The translations under genes were made by a program, and so were the position numbers. A stretch of DNA of 64,000 nt from Mesorhizobium sp. WSM4904 (GTDB lineage: Bacteria > Pseudomonadota > Alphaproteobacteria > Rhizobiales > Rhizobiaceae). Location of the stretch: contig NZ_CP121354.1 of NCBI RefSeq assembly GCF_029674545.1, positions 6,023,001 to 6,087,000 on the forward strand, read 5' to 3'. This document shows, piece by piece, positions 43,281 to 51,566 of the stretch (positions are counted from its first letter, which is position 1; each line of letters opens with the position of its first letter). The notes below the pieces were generated by a model. It worked only from the letters and a program-made list of their open reading frames with translations. It ran no database searches and was not told the origin of the DNA.

Positions 43281-44129
43281 TCAGGCTTTGCTCCCCAAGC
43301 GATAGCGCGCGATGATCTCGTCGGTGTTTAGAACCTGCTGGCCCCGGGCGAGATCGAGATAAAGGTCGACGAAGGCCGCGAGATGCGGATTGTCCGGCCG
43401 GACGCCGACCGCAATGGTGTCGACCTTGTCAGTCAGCGTGATCGAACGCGCCACGACCGTCATCGACGGATCGTCGACCATCAGCTTCTTGATCTCGAAA
43501 TCGTCGCGATAGGCCATGTCGATCGTTCCGCTCCGGATCGCATCGACAACCGTATTCCAGCCGGCGAAGCGACGGATCTGCGCATGCGGGAAGGTCGTGG
43601 CCGCATAGGTGGCGAATGACGAACCCTCGATCACCCCGAGATCGCCGGAGAAATCGCGGATGATCTGTTCCGGCGGCTTGCCCTGCGTAATGCGCGCCAG
43701 GTTGAGGCGATTGGCGAGCAGCCCCTGATGCAGCATGGCATAGGGTCGCGAATAGAGGATCGAACGGCCGCGCTGAAGAGTGCGGCTGAGTTTGCCGATC
43801 GCTATGTCCGCCTGACCCGACATCAGCTGTTTCACCATGCCGTCGAACGTTACGGCGGATCGGTCGAACACCGGCTCGACGCCAAGCTCCGCGGCTATGC
43901 CGCGGGCCAGTTCCATGTCTATGCCCTTGTCTCCCGCCCCATCGGCCGGGAAGAATGGATCGGACGCAAAGGCCGGCATGGCGATGCGCAGTCTATTGTC
44001 GCCCGTGATTGGCTGCGGGGCGTTCTCCGCCTGCTGCGCCGGGCTGTTTGGCGCCGCCCGCGCTCGCGCGATCAGCAAACCGCCGCCTCCGGCTGTAAGC
44101 AGCGTGCGACGTGTAAGCGACATGCGCAT
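43281..44129 (-). CDS. Solute-binding protein, family 3 (amino acid type)
   Basis: A 282-aa periplasmic protein. The signal peptide (1-25) carries TRRTLL followed by a Gly-rich stretch, a Tat-like pattern, and ends RARAAP. The mature part has KGIDMELARGIAAELGV and YRDDFEIKKLM, typical of amino acid binders. No ABC permease or ATPase is nearby; it is followed directly by a secondary symporter. Likely ligand: acidic amino acid, by context. Confidence 0.85.
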   Translation of the reverse strand: MRMSLTRRTLLTAGGGGLLIARARAAPNSPAQQAENAPQPITGDNRLRIAMPAFASDPFFPADGAGDKGIDMELARGIAAELGVEPVFDRSAVTFDGMVKQLMSGQADIAIGKLSRTLQRGRSILYSRPYAMLHQGLLANRLNLARITQGKPPEQIIRDFSGDLGVIEGSSFATYAATTFPHAQIRRFAGWNTVVDAIRSGTIDMAYRDDFEIKKLMVDDPSMTVVARSITLTDKVDTIAVGVRPDNPHLAAFVDLYLDLARGQQVLNTDEIIARYRLGSKA

Positions 44130-44316
44130 TTCTCTATTCGTTCAGGGATTCCAGTAACAAATCCGACCAACTCGCAGTATGCACGCCGAGGTTAAACAAA
44201 GGTATCTTTTAAAGCTTTAAATATTACTAGTGGCCAGAGCAACGAAACATGCACCATGGCTAATATGACATGGACACCGCAGGGGCCGTGTAACTGTCAG
44301 CAATCGGCGCGGGTTG

Positions 44317-45006
44317 TCAGAACGTCTCAACCCATGGCCTGAGCTCGACCTCGAAGCTCCAGGCGCTGCGATGCTGGCGATGGACCGCGAGGTATGTCTC
44401 GGCGATCGCGTCGGGCGAGAGGCGACGATCAGGACGGTCGGGCTCGGGCGCCTGTCCGGGCGGTTCGATCTGGCCGTCGATGATGAAATGCGCGACGTGG
44501 ATGTTCTTAGGGGAAAGCTCACGCGCCATCGACTGCGCCAGCCCGCGCAGCCCGAATTTCGGCATGGCGAAACCGGCCGAGCCGGAGAACCCTTTGAGGC
44601 TCGCGGTCGCGCCCGTGAACAGGATCGAGCCGGCGCCGCGCGCGACGAGCCGGCGGGCCGCCTGCTGACCGACGAGGAAGCCGCCATAGGCGCCGACGAG
44701 CAGGGCCTGCTTGACCGCCTCGGGATCGAGCTCGGCGATCGGGCCGCGCGTGCGGCCGCTGGCGTTGAAGACGGCAATTTCGAGCGGGCCGGCCTTGTCC
44801 GCGGCGTCGAACAGCCGCGCGACGGAGGTGGCATCCGACACATCCGTCTCCACCGCCTGTGCGCCGGTCTCCTCGACCAGTGCGGCCAGCTTGTCGACAT
44901 TGCGGGCGGCGAGGATGACGCGGTAGCCTTCCTTGCCGAGGAGGCGCGCCAGGGAGGCGCTGAGGCCAGCTCCAGCGCCTGCGATCACTGCGACATTGGC
45001 TGCCAT
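44317..45006 (-). CDS. Atypical SDR family protein lacking the catalytic tyrosine
   Basis: A 229-aa Rossmann protein with cofactor loop GAGAGLSASLA and NASG in place of NAG. The catalytic YxxxK is FAMPK (Phe146, Lys150), so the general acid/base Tyr is missing. It may bind NAD(P) without classical dehydrogenase activity or act by another mechanism. The ATG at 45006 follows AAGGAGGA. Monocistronic, divergent from anmK. The 213 bases between them show no obvious regulatory site. Confidence 0.85.
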   Translation of the reverse strand: MAANVAVIAGAGAGLSASLARLLGKEGYRVILAARNVDKLAALVEETGAQAVETDVSDATSVARLFDAADKAGPLEIAVFNASGRTRGPIAELDPEAVKQALLVGAYGGFLVGQQAARRLVARGAGSILFTGATASLKGFSGSAGFAMPKFGLRGLAQSMARELSPKNIHVAHFIIDGQIEPPGQAPEPDRPDRRLSPDAIAETYLAVHRQHRSAWSFEVELRPWVETF

Positions 45007-45219
45007 GTCGTTCCTCCTTGCGATGATGTTCGGCCGATACCGATGTTCGCACAGGCTCGCGCCTTCCGCGGCAAGAGGCAAGAACGGCGTTGCTCCATTT
45101 TCACCGTTCGGCGCAAAAAGCCGTGAAGGGATGCGAGGCTTCGCCGACCATGGCGAAGGACTTGCCTGCCGGACCGATCCGTCCGACACGTTGGTTCAAC
45201 GGCGATTCGAGGAGCGACC

Positions 45220-46335
45220 ATGGAACCAATCTGGGCCGTCGGCCTGATGACCGGCACGGTGCTTGACGGCAACATCGACGTGGCGCTGATCAAGACCGAC
45301 GGCGAGCGCATCGCCGACTTCGGCACCTATACGCTTGCGCCCTACCCGCAATCGATCCGCACGCTGCTGGAAGAGACGCTGCGCCAGGCGCGCGCCTGGA
45401 ATTTCGAAGGGCCGGAGCCGGCGATCTTCCGCGAAGCCGAGGAAGCGCTGACGCGAGCGCAGTCGGCCGCGGTCAGGGATCTCGTCGAAAGCCAAGGGAT
45501 GACCATGGCCGACATCGGCGTCGTCGGCTTCCATGGCCAGACGGTGCTGCACCGCGCGCCGCAGCCGGGGCGGATCGGCAGGACCCGCCAGCTCGGCGAC
45601 GGCGAATTGATGGCCTCACTTCTCAGCACCAAGGTCGCCTATGATTTCCGCTCGGCCGACGTAGCGGCAGGCGGGCAAGGCGCGCCTTTGGCCGCCGCCT
45701 ATCATGCGGCGCTGCTCAAGGAGGCCGACGCCAGCGGCGACACCGCCGTGCTCAATCTCGGCGGCGTCGGCAACATCACCTGGTGGGACGGCAAGGACGC
45801 AATCGTCGCCTTCGACACCGGTCCGGCCAACGCACCGGTCAACGATTTCATCAAGTCGAAAGGTCTCGGCGAGATGGACCGCGACGGCAGACTGGCGGCT
45901 GCGGGCACCGTCGACGAGGCAAGGCTCGAGCGGCTGCTTCAGCATCCCTATCTCACCAAGCCCTACCCGAAATCGCTCGACCGCTTCGACTTCACCGCGG
46001 CGATGGCCGACGGACTTGGCGCGGAGGACGGCGCGGCGACGCTGACGGCTTTCACCGTCTCGGCGGTCGGCAAGGCGCTCGATCTCTTGCCGCGCCGGCC
46101 GAAGCGGCTCGCGGTCAGCGGCGGCGGTCGCCGCAACCCGACGATGATGGCGATGCTCGGCCGCCGCGCCGGCGTCGCAGTGGTGCAAGCCGAGGCGCTC
46201 GGCTGGAAGGGCGATGCGGTAGAGGCGGAATGCTTTGCCTTCCTTGCGGTGCGCGTGCTGCGCGGCCTGCCGATCAGCTTTCCGAGCACCACCGGGGTGC
46301 CGAAGCCGATGCGCGGCGGGCGGCTTGCGGGCTGA
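45220..46335 (+). CDS. anmK: Anhydro-N-acetylmuramic acid kinase
   Basis: Phosphorylates and opens 1,6-anhydro-MurNAc from peptidoglycan turnover to give MurNAc-6-phosphate. The 371-aa protein has the ATPase-fold start [16 protein letters not shown] (rhizobial variant of GxMSGTSxDG), [21 protein letters not shown] and [12 protein letters not shown]. Length fits the family. The stop codon abuts that of the convergent GNAT gene with no gap. The partner MurQ is not in the window. Confidence 0.95.
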   Translation: MEPIWAVGLMTGTVLDGNIDVALIKTDGERIADFGTYTLAPYPQSIRTLLEETLRQARAWNFEGPEPAIFREAEEALTRAQSAAVRDLVESQGMTMADIGVVGFHGQTVLHRAPQPGRIGRTRQLGDGELMASLLSTKVAYDFRSADVAAGGQGAPLAAAYHAALLKEADASGDTAVLNLGGVGNITWWDGKDAIVAFDTGPANAPVNDFIKSKGLGEMDRDGRLAAAGTVDEARLERLLQHPYLTKPYPKSLDRFDFTAAMADGLGAEDGAATLTAFTVSAVGKALDLLPRRPKRLAVSGGGRRNPTMMAMLGRRAGVAVVQAEALGWKGDAVEAECFAFLAVRVLRGLPISFPSTTGVPKPMRGGRLAG

Positions 46336-46761
46336 TCAAGCGGAAATTTTCTTCTGCAGAAAGATGCGGCTGCGGCCAACCGGAAAATCAGGGATCGCGC
46401 CGAAGGGACGATAGCCTTGTCGCTCATAGACCTTGGCCGCGGTCGGATTGAAGGTGTCGATCCAGGCGCCGTGGCAACCGCGTGCAACGGCTTCCCGTTC
46501 GGCGGCGTCCAGCATGCTGGCGGCGATGCGCCGGCCGCGCAGCTTTTCGTCGACCCAGAGCCATTGCACGTAGAGCCAACCCCAGGCGGTGTAGCCCGAT
46601 ATGCCGGCGACGACCGTGCCGGCATCGTCGCGAACGAAAACGGCAAGTGTCTTGCGGCCAGAGGCGCCAACATCGCTATCGTTGAAAGCGGTAAGGCTCT
46701 CGCCGACAAAGGCAAGGTCGCGCGGCGGGGGCTCGGCGGTGACTTCAAGGCTCGTCTTCAT
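46336..46761 (-). CDS. GNAT family N-acetyltransferase
   Basis: A 141-aa single-domain acetyltransferase. The acetyl-CoA loop is KLRGRRIAASML, followed by the GCHGAWIDTFNPTAAKVYERQGY block typical of the family. Acceptor unknown. Convergent with anmK; the intergenic space to the MFS gene is 58 nt. Confidence 0.85.
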   Translation of the reverse strand: MKTSLEVTAEPPPRDLAFVGESLTAFNDSDVGASGRKTLAVFVRDDAGTVVAGISGYTAWGWLYVQWLWVDEKLRGRRIAASMLDAAEREAVARGCHGAWIDTFNPTAAKVYERQGYRPFGAIPDFPVGRSRIFLQKKISA

Positions 46762-46819
46762 CGTAGCTCCGGTGCGGTGCGGAGCCAGCCTTAGCGAACG
46801 ACCGAGCGGCGACGCAAGC

Positions 46820-48007
46820 CTATTGCGCGGCGCCAGCCGACCGCCATGCTGCGGCCGAAGCGGCCACCAGCATCAGCAAGGCGGCGATCAACGCGCAATT
46901 GGCGAAGCCGAGGCCCGTATAGAGCGGCCCGAAGCCGGCGGTGCCCACGGTGACGGCGAGATAGGTGACCGCGCTATTCAAGCCCATGATGGTGCCGCGC
47001 CGCGCGGGGTCGAGCGCGGTCAGCCGCATCACCAGAACGTTCAGCCCGAAATGGTTTGCAAGCCCCCAGACGGCAATCGTCGCCATCAGAAGACCGAAGC
47101 CGCCGCTTGCCAAGGCCATCGCGACATAGACGGCGGCGACCAACAGGTAGGCGAAGGGCATGACGCGGCGCGCGCCGAGGCGGTCGATGACGCCGTCGAG
47201 CAATGCGGCCGCGCCGAAGCCGAGGCCGTAGGCGATTGCCGCGAGGCCGTTGGCGCTGACGGGTTCGCCGAGATCCCTGTGCAGATGATCGCCGAGATAG
47301 CCGTAGACGCCGTAGAAGGCGGTCATGAAGGCGCCGCAGGCGATCAGCAGCGGCAGGATGCCGAGCACGGCGAGCGCACCCAGCGGCGACGGCGCCGGAC
47401 CGGTTTTCCTGATGTCGCGCAGCGAGCTCATCGTCAGGCCGGCGACGGCGGTCCCGGCAAGAAGCGCGACAGCGGCGAAGACGGCGCGCCAATGGATGAG
47501 ATCGGCAAGCACGGCCGACAGCGACACGCCGGCGACCATGGACAGCGTCCAGCCGGTCAGCACGACGCCGATGGTGCCGCTCTCGCGGCCGGGCGGGGCG
47601 ATCGCCGCGGAGCTGGCATAGATCGCCGGCATGGCGACACCGGCGGCGATGCCGGCGACAAGCTGGGCCGCGACCAGCGCCGTCACCGCCGGCGCCAGCG
47701 CGCTGGCAACCAGCGCCAACGCCAACAAAAGCAAGGCGCCCTGCAACATGCGGCGCGCGCCGATCCTGTCGATGTAGCGGGCGAGGAAGAGCGCGCTGGC
47801 CGAAGTGCCGAGGCCGAAGGCGGCAGCCGCCGTCATCACCGCCGGCACGGTGGCCCCGAACGATGCCGCGACAGCGGGCGCGATCGGTCCAAGCACCAAC
47901 GAGTTGGAGCCGATGACGGCGATGCAGCCGGTGAGCAGGTAAGCCGCCGCCGGGATCGGCGCGCGGGGCGCGGCGGTCAGAATTGCTGATTGATCACTGT
48001 TCGACAT
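46820..48007 (-). CDS. MFS transporter
   Basis: A 395-aa protein with twelve predicted helices and an RYIDRIGARRML loop between TM2 and TM3, of the Bcr/AraJ-like drug or sugar efflux type. It starts at an ATG with GGAG only 2 nt away and lies divergent from an AsnC-family regulator (48-nt gap), which probably controls it. An amino acid exporter is plausible given the regulator. Confidence 0.87.
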   Translation of the reverse strand: MSNSDQSAILTAAPRAPIPAAAYLLTGCIAVIGSNSLVLGPIAPAVAASFGATVPAVMTAAAAFGLGTSASALFLARYIDRIGARRMLQGALLLLALALVASALAPAVTALVAAQLVAGIAAGVAMPAIYASSAAIAPPGRESGTIGVVLTGWTLSMVAGVSLSAVLADLIHWRAVFAAVALLAGTAVAGLTMSSLRDIRKTGPAPSPLGALAVLGILPLLIACGAFMTAFYGVYGYLGDHLHRDLGEPVSANGLAAIAYGLGFGAAALLDGVIDRLGARRVMPFAYLLVAAVYVAMALASGGFGLLMATIAVWGLANHFGLNVLVMRLTALDPARRGTIMGLNSAVTYLAVTVGTAGFGPLYTGLGFANCALIAALLMLVAASAAAWRSAGAAQ

Positions 48008-48008
48008 A

Positions 48009-48047
48009 TCTCCATAATGGCCGAATTCAATTCAGCATCAATGGAGA
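48009..48047. promoter_or_regulatory. Putative AsnC-family operator between MFS and regulator genes
   Basis: TCTCCAT (48009-48015) and ATGGAGA (48041-48047) form a 7-bp inverted repeat around an AT-rich core containing GAATTCAATTC. It lies in the only space available for two divergent promoters. AsnC/Lrp proteins favour such AT-rich dyads. Confidence 0.45.
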
Positions 48048-48055
48048 ATTTCCAT

Positions 48056-48595
48056 ATGGACGCAGAAACAGATGACGTTCAGCGGAACAGGCAGTCTCCC
48101 CGCGAGGTCGACCCGATCGACCGAAAAATATTAGGCGTTCTCGTCGAGGACGCGACCATCAGTTATGCCGAGCTCGGCGATCGCGTCGGCCTGTCGCCGC
48201 CGGCCGCGCATGAGCGCGTAAAGCGGCTCAGGCGCAGCGGCGCGATCCGCGCCACCTCGGCGATCATCGATCCGAAGGCGGTGAAGAAGCCGTTGCTCGC
48301 CTTCGTGCATATCGACACCAGAGGCTGGGGCAAGACGCCGGAGCTGATGGCGATTTCCGAATGTCCGGAAGTGGAGGAGATCCATTCCGTCGCCGGCGAC
48401 ACCTGCATGCTTCTCAAGGTACGCGCCGAGGACACGCGGGCGCTGGAAGGCCTGCTGTCACGGATCTACGAGACGCCAGGCGTGGTCTCGACGCGCAGCT
48501 ACGTGGTGCTGTCGACCTACCTCGAACGGCCGGTGCAGCCGGACATCACGGCCGAGTGGCCGACGCCCAGGCACATGGCCACACCGGTGTACTAG
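48056..48595 (+). CDS. Lrp/AsnC family transcriptional regulator
   Basis: A 179-aa regulator: N-terminal helix-turn-helix DPIDRKILGVLVEDATISYA and GLSPPAAHERVKRLRRSGAI, then the ligand-binding RAM domain with VHIDTRGWGKTPEL and VAGDTCMLLKVRAED. The ATG at 48056 is preferred as GGAG precedes it by 9 nt; ATGs at 48041 and 48017 are possible. Likely effector an amino acid; likely target the divergent MFS gene. Confidence 0.88.
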   Translation: MDAETDDVQRNRQSPREVDPIDRKILGVLVEDATISYAELGDRVGLSPPAAHERVKRLRRSGAIRATSAIIDPKAVKKPLLAFVHIDTRGWGKTPELMAISECPEVEEIHSVAGDTCMLLKVRAEDTRALEGLLSRIYETPGVVSTRSYVVLSTYLERPVQPDITAEWPTPRHMATPVY

Positions 48596-48657
48596 GCTGC
48601 ATCGAGACGATCGGCCGTCATTTGACCCGCTCGCCTGCCGAGACGAACAGGGCAGGC

Positions 48658-48972
48658 TCAGACTTCCTTATTGTCGAAAAGGAACATTTGAACGCCCGAG
48701 TCGTCAGGCGCGTAAATTCGGCGATCCACGCCGGCAGCTTTGCCCTCCGGGCTTGCGAACGCCTTTTCGAGCGCTGCAAGATCGTCGAAATAGAGCGTTC
48801 CGATCCGATGAATGCCAGAGGCTCCCACGGGCGTCACGACGGGGCCGTCGCTGATCTCGTATTTCCTGAGACCCGGAAGCTTTTTGGCGAGAGGCACGTG
48901 GATTTCGAAGTAGTGTCGATCAAACGCCTGAACATCCTTCGGTGTTGGGTAGATAACGACCATAAGGGCCAT
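48658..48972 (-). CDS. EthD family protein
   Basis: A 104-aa dimeric alpha/beta-barrel protein starting MALMVVIYPTPKDVQAFDRH and containing HVPLAKKLPGLRKYEIS, diagnostic of the EthD family. The ATG at 48972 follows AAGGAG at 7 nt. EthD was first described with an ether-degrading P450 system, but most homologues, including this isolated one, have no assigned role. Confidence 0.85.
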   Translation of the reverse strand: MALMVVIYPTPKDVQAFDRHYFEIHVPLAKKLPGLRKYEISDGPVVTPVGASGIHRIGTLYFDDLAALEKAFASPEGKAAGVDRRIYAPDDSGVQMFLFDNKEV

Positions 48973-49110
48973 TGCGGTGCTCCTTTGTTTCGGACACAGC
49001 AAGGACGACCCGAAGGGCGGAAACGGAACGCGCCACAGAGGATTTTTTGGAAGCCTGAAGTCGTGCGCTTTGCCGGGCGTCGCAACCACAGCCGGTCCAA
49101 CCGCTCGGGC

Positions 49111-50397
49111 TTACGGACTCGTTGCGCTGCGGTAGATGTCGAGGACGCGCGTGACGCTGCCGATCAGAAGCTCATGCGCGGTCGGCTTGATCCGGCCCGC
49201 GCCGACCTCGGCATCGAGATGGGCGAGATACTGGCTGATCAGCGGGCGCGGGATCTCCCGGTCGCCAAGCGCCGCCAGCAGCGCTTCGGTCGCGCGTTGC
49301 GCATCGGGCGACGGCCAGTAGTAGCGGATGCGGTCGCTGAAGGAGAAATGCCGCTGCAGGCGCTGCTCGTCGGGCGTGCCTGGATAGTATTTCCGCCAGT
49401 TGCCGGGCGAGGCCAGCATCACTCGCTCCATCGCGTCGGGCAGGCTGTCACGGGTTGGATCGGGCACTAACTGGCCGGCAATGTAGCTCAGTCCATAGAG
49501 CGCCTCGCGCAGGGCGAAGGTCAGCCAGGGGCCGACCTTGAGGATGGCGAAGCCGTCGCGCACGAGCGCGGCCAGTGCTTCGGCCGGCTGATAGTCGGTC
49601 GAATGCGCCTCGAAGACGAATTGCGGCATGCTCTCCAGCGACGTCACCAGCTTCGTCGCCTTCCGGGGTTCGTAGGCGATGATGTCGGCGTTGCCGAATT
49701 CGACGCCGGGCTGGACGACGACGCCGACGGCGCGGGAAAAGGCGGCATCGAGGCCGAGGCGGGCGAAGGCCTGACGGTGGACTTCGACGGTGCGCAGCGC
49801 ATCGGCCGGCTCGGTCACATGCATATGGTCGAGCGCTTCCAGCGCACCGCCCGGAACCGGCACTTCGGTGCCGATGATGTAGACGGGTTTCTGGCCGCCC
49901 GTGCGCGCGACCGCCGCCTCGGCGGCCGCCGCAAGATCGGCCGCGCGCGCGGCGACCGTGTCGTCGGCGAGCGCCGCCGGATCGTCGGCGCACGCCATGC
50001 TGGCGTCGAGATGCAGCTTGGTGAAGCCGGCGGAGGCATAGGCGTCGATCATCGCGACAGCCTTCCCCATCGCTTGCGCCGCGGGCAGGTGTTTCCACGG
50101 GTTGGGGCCGAGATGGTCGCCGCCGAGGATCAGCCGGTCGAGCGGAAAGCCGGTGCTGGCGGCATGCGCCTCGACGAAAGCGCGAAAAGCAGCCGGCGTC
50201 ATGCCGGTATAGCCGCCTTCATGGTTGACCTGGTTGCAGGTCGCCTCGATCAGCACATCCGCGCCATGCACCGCACCGTGACGGAGCGTCGCTTCGATCA
50301 CCAGCGGATGCGCCGAACAGATCGAGGCGATGCCGCCCTTCCCGCCTGCCGCGCGCCGGTCGGCGATCGCCGCAAATCTTGTCGTGGCGCCGGTCAT
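49111..50397 (-). CDS. GatZ/KbaZ-like protein, probable tagatose-6-phosphate epimerase
   Basis: A 428-aa TIM-barrel protein of the D-tagatose-bisphosphate aldolase non-catalytic subunit family: GGDHLGPNPWK, LHLDASMACADDP, YIIGTEVPVPGG and FEAHSTDYQ. No catalytic subunit (GatY/KbaY) lies nearby; instead a PfkB kinase overlaps its start. In Agrobacterium a GatZ-type protein has been reported to epimerise tagatose-6-phosphate to fructose-6-phosphate, which fits this two-gene context better than a subunit role. It is the second gene of the operon. Confidence 0.85.
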   Translation of the reverse strand: MTGATTRFAAIADRRAAGGKGGIASICSAHPLVIEATLRHGAVHGADVLIEATCNQVNHEGGYTGMTPAAFRAFVEAHAASTGFPLDRLILGGDHLGPNPWKHLPAAQAMGKAVAMIDAYASAGFTKLHLDASMACADDPAALADDTVAARAADLAAAAEAAVARTGGQKPVYIIGTEVPVPGGALEALDHMHVTEPADALRTVEVHRQAFARLGLDAAFSRAVGVVVQPGVEFGNADIIAYEPRKATKLVTSLESMPQFVFEAHSTDYQPAEALAALVRDGFAILKVGPWLTFALREALYGLSYIAGQLVPDPTRDSLPDAMERVMLASPGNWRKYYPGTPDEQRLQRHFSFSDRIRYYWPSPDAQRATEALLAALGDREIPRPLISQYLAHLDAEVGAGRIKPTAHELLIGSVTRVLDIYRSATSP

Positions 50398-51341
50398 GCG
50401 CGTGGTCCTGCCTTGGCGATGAAAGCCTCGACATCGGCAAGCCGATGAATGCCCTCCATCGGCCCCTTGCGGGTGACCGCGAGCGCGCCGCAGGCATTGG
50501 CGATGCGCAGCGCATCGGCGGGCGCGGCGCCGCGCAGCCAGAAGGAAACGAAGGCCGCGCCGAAGCAGTCGCCGGCGCCTGTCGGGTCGACTTCCTCGAC
50601 GGCAAAGCCGGGCATCACGACCGTGCCCTGCCGGTCGTGATAAGCGGCGCCGTCGGCGCCTTTCTTCAGCACGATGCAGGAGATGCCACGCCCCAGCAAT
50701 TCGCCGACCGCGCCCTGCTCGTCACCGACTGACGAGAACAGGAACAGCTCGTTGCCGCTGGGCAGGAAGACATCGGTCTGCGCCAGCACTTGGTCGAGCG
50801 CCTGGCGCATGCCGGAAGCCTGCATGATCTCGCGACGGATGTTGGGATCGAAGGACACGGTGCCGCCCTTGCCCTTCACAGCCGCGATCGCGCCAAGCGC
50901 GACTTCGGTGGCGCGGTCGGAAAACAGCGAGGAGCCCATGACATGGACGTGGTCGGCGCCGGAGAGCAGCCGCTTGGCCGCGTCGTCCGTCTCCAGCAGG
51001 CCGGCGGCGCTGTTGCGGATGTTGAAGACAAAATGCCTGGACGCGTCGGGCCGATAAGTGACGAAGGCGGTGCCGGTGGCGTGGCCTTCATGGACAGCGA
51101 TTGCCGAAACGTCGGCGCCGAGCGCGCGCAACCGGTCGATGTTCAGTTGGCCGAAATCATCCTTGCCGACGGCGCCGATGAGACCCGCGGGTTGGCCGAG
51201 CGCCGCCGCCTGGCCAATGAAGATCGCCGGGGCGCCGGACGGAAAAGGTCCGACCAGCGGACCGGGTTCGAGAAAACTCTGGCCGATCCGCTCCGCCATG
51301 ATCTCGACGAGGATCTCGCCGGCTGAGACTAGCTTCTTCAT
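50394..51341 (-). CDS. PfkB-family sugar kinase (probable tagatose kinase)
   Basis: A 315-aa ribokinase-fold kinase with the anion-hole and catalytic Asp in DPTGAGDCFGAAF and the N-terminal GEILVEIMAE. It overlaps the GatZ-like gene by 4 nt (ATGA), so kinase and epimerase are coupled. Proposed reaction: D-tagatose to D-tagatose-6-phosphate; another ketose is possible. The ATG at 51341 follows AAGGA. A LacI regulator is divergent. Confidence 0.85.
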   Translation of the reverse strand: MKKLVSAGEILVEIMAERIGQSFLEPGPLVGPFPSGAPAIFIGQAAALGQPAGLIGAVGKDDFGQLNIDRLRALGADVSAIAVHEGHATGTAFVTYRPDASRHFVFNIRNSAAGLLETDDAAKRLLSGADHVHVMGSSLFSDRATEVALGAIAAVKGKGGTVSFDPNIRREIMQASGMRQALDQVLAQTDVFLPSGNELFLFSSVGDEQGAVGELLGRGISCIVLKKGADGAAYHDRQGTVVMPGFAVEEVDPTGAGDCFGAAFVSFWLRGAAPADALRIANACGALAVTRKGPMEGIHRLADVEAFIAKAGPRA

Positions 51342-51453
51342 CACGTCCTTCCGGCATTCGCCGTGCACGGCGTAGTCATTGAAAATTGAATACGGCCAGC
51401 GCTTTTTCACGTCAATTAATAAGTTTACGCATGGAATAATTTCGCTCGACGCG

Positions 51454-51486
51454 TTGAAACTTGTAGAGCTTCCTGTAAAGTTTCAA
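51454..51486. promoter_or_regulatory. Inverted-repeat operator between kinase and LacI genes
   Basis: TTGAAACT (51454-51461) and AGTTTCAA (51479-51486) form perfect 8-bp arms with a 17-nt spacer in an AT-rich part of the divergent gap. The position suits control of both promoters by the adjacent LacI protein. Confidence 0.55.
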
Positions 51487-51566
51487 CTTGCAGTCGCGCG
51501 CCGGCGAGCCGTATGTAGCGCGGGGCGGTGCATGGGGAGCGAGGATTCCATGCCGCGAGGGTTTGG

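Noticed and set aside
46333..46338. The stop codons of anmK and the GNAT gene abut exactly (TGATCA).
   Set aside because: This is only an extreme case of compact convergent genes; no hairpin or other signal suggests a function.
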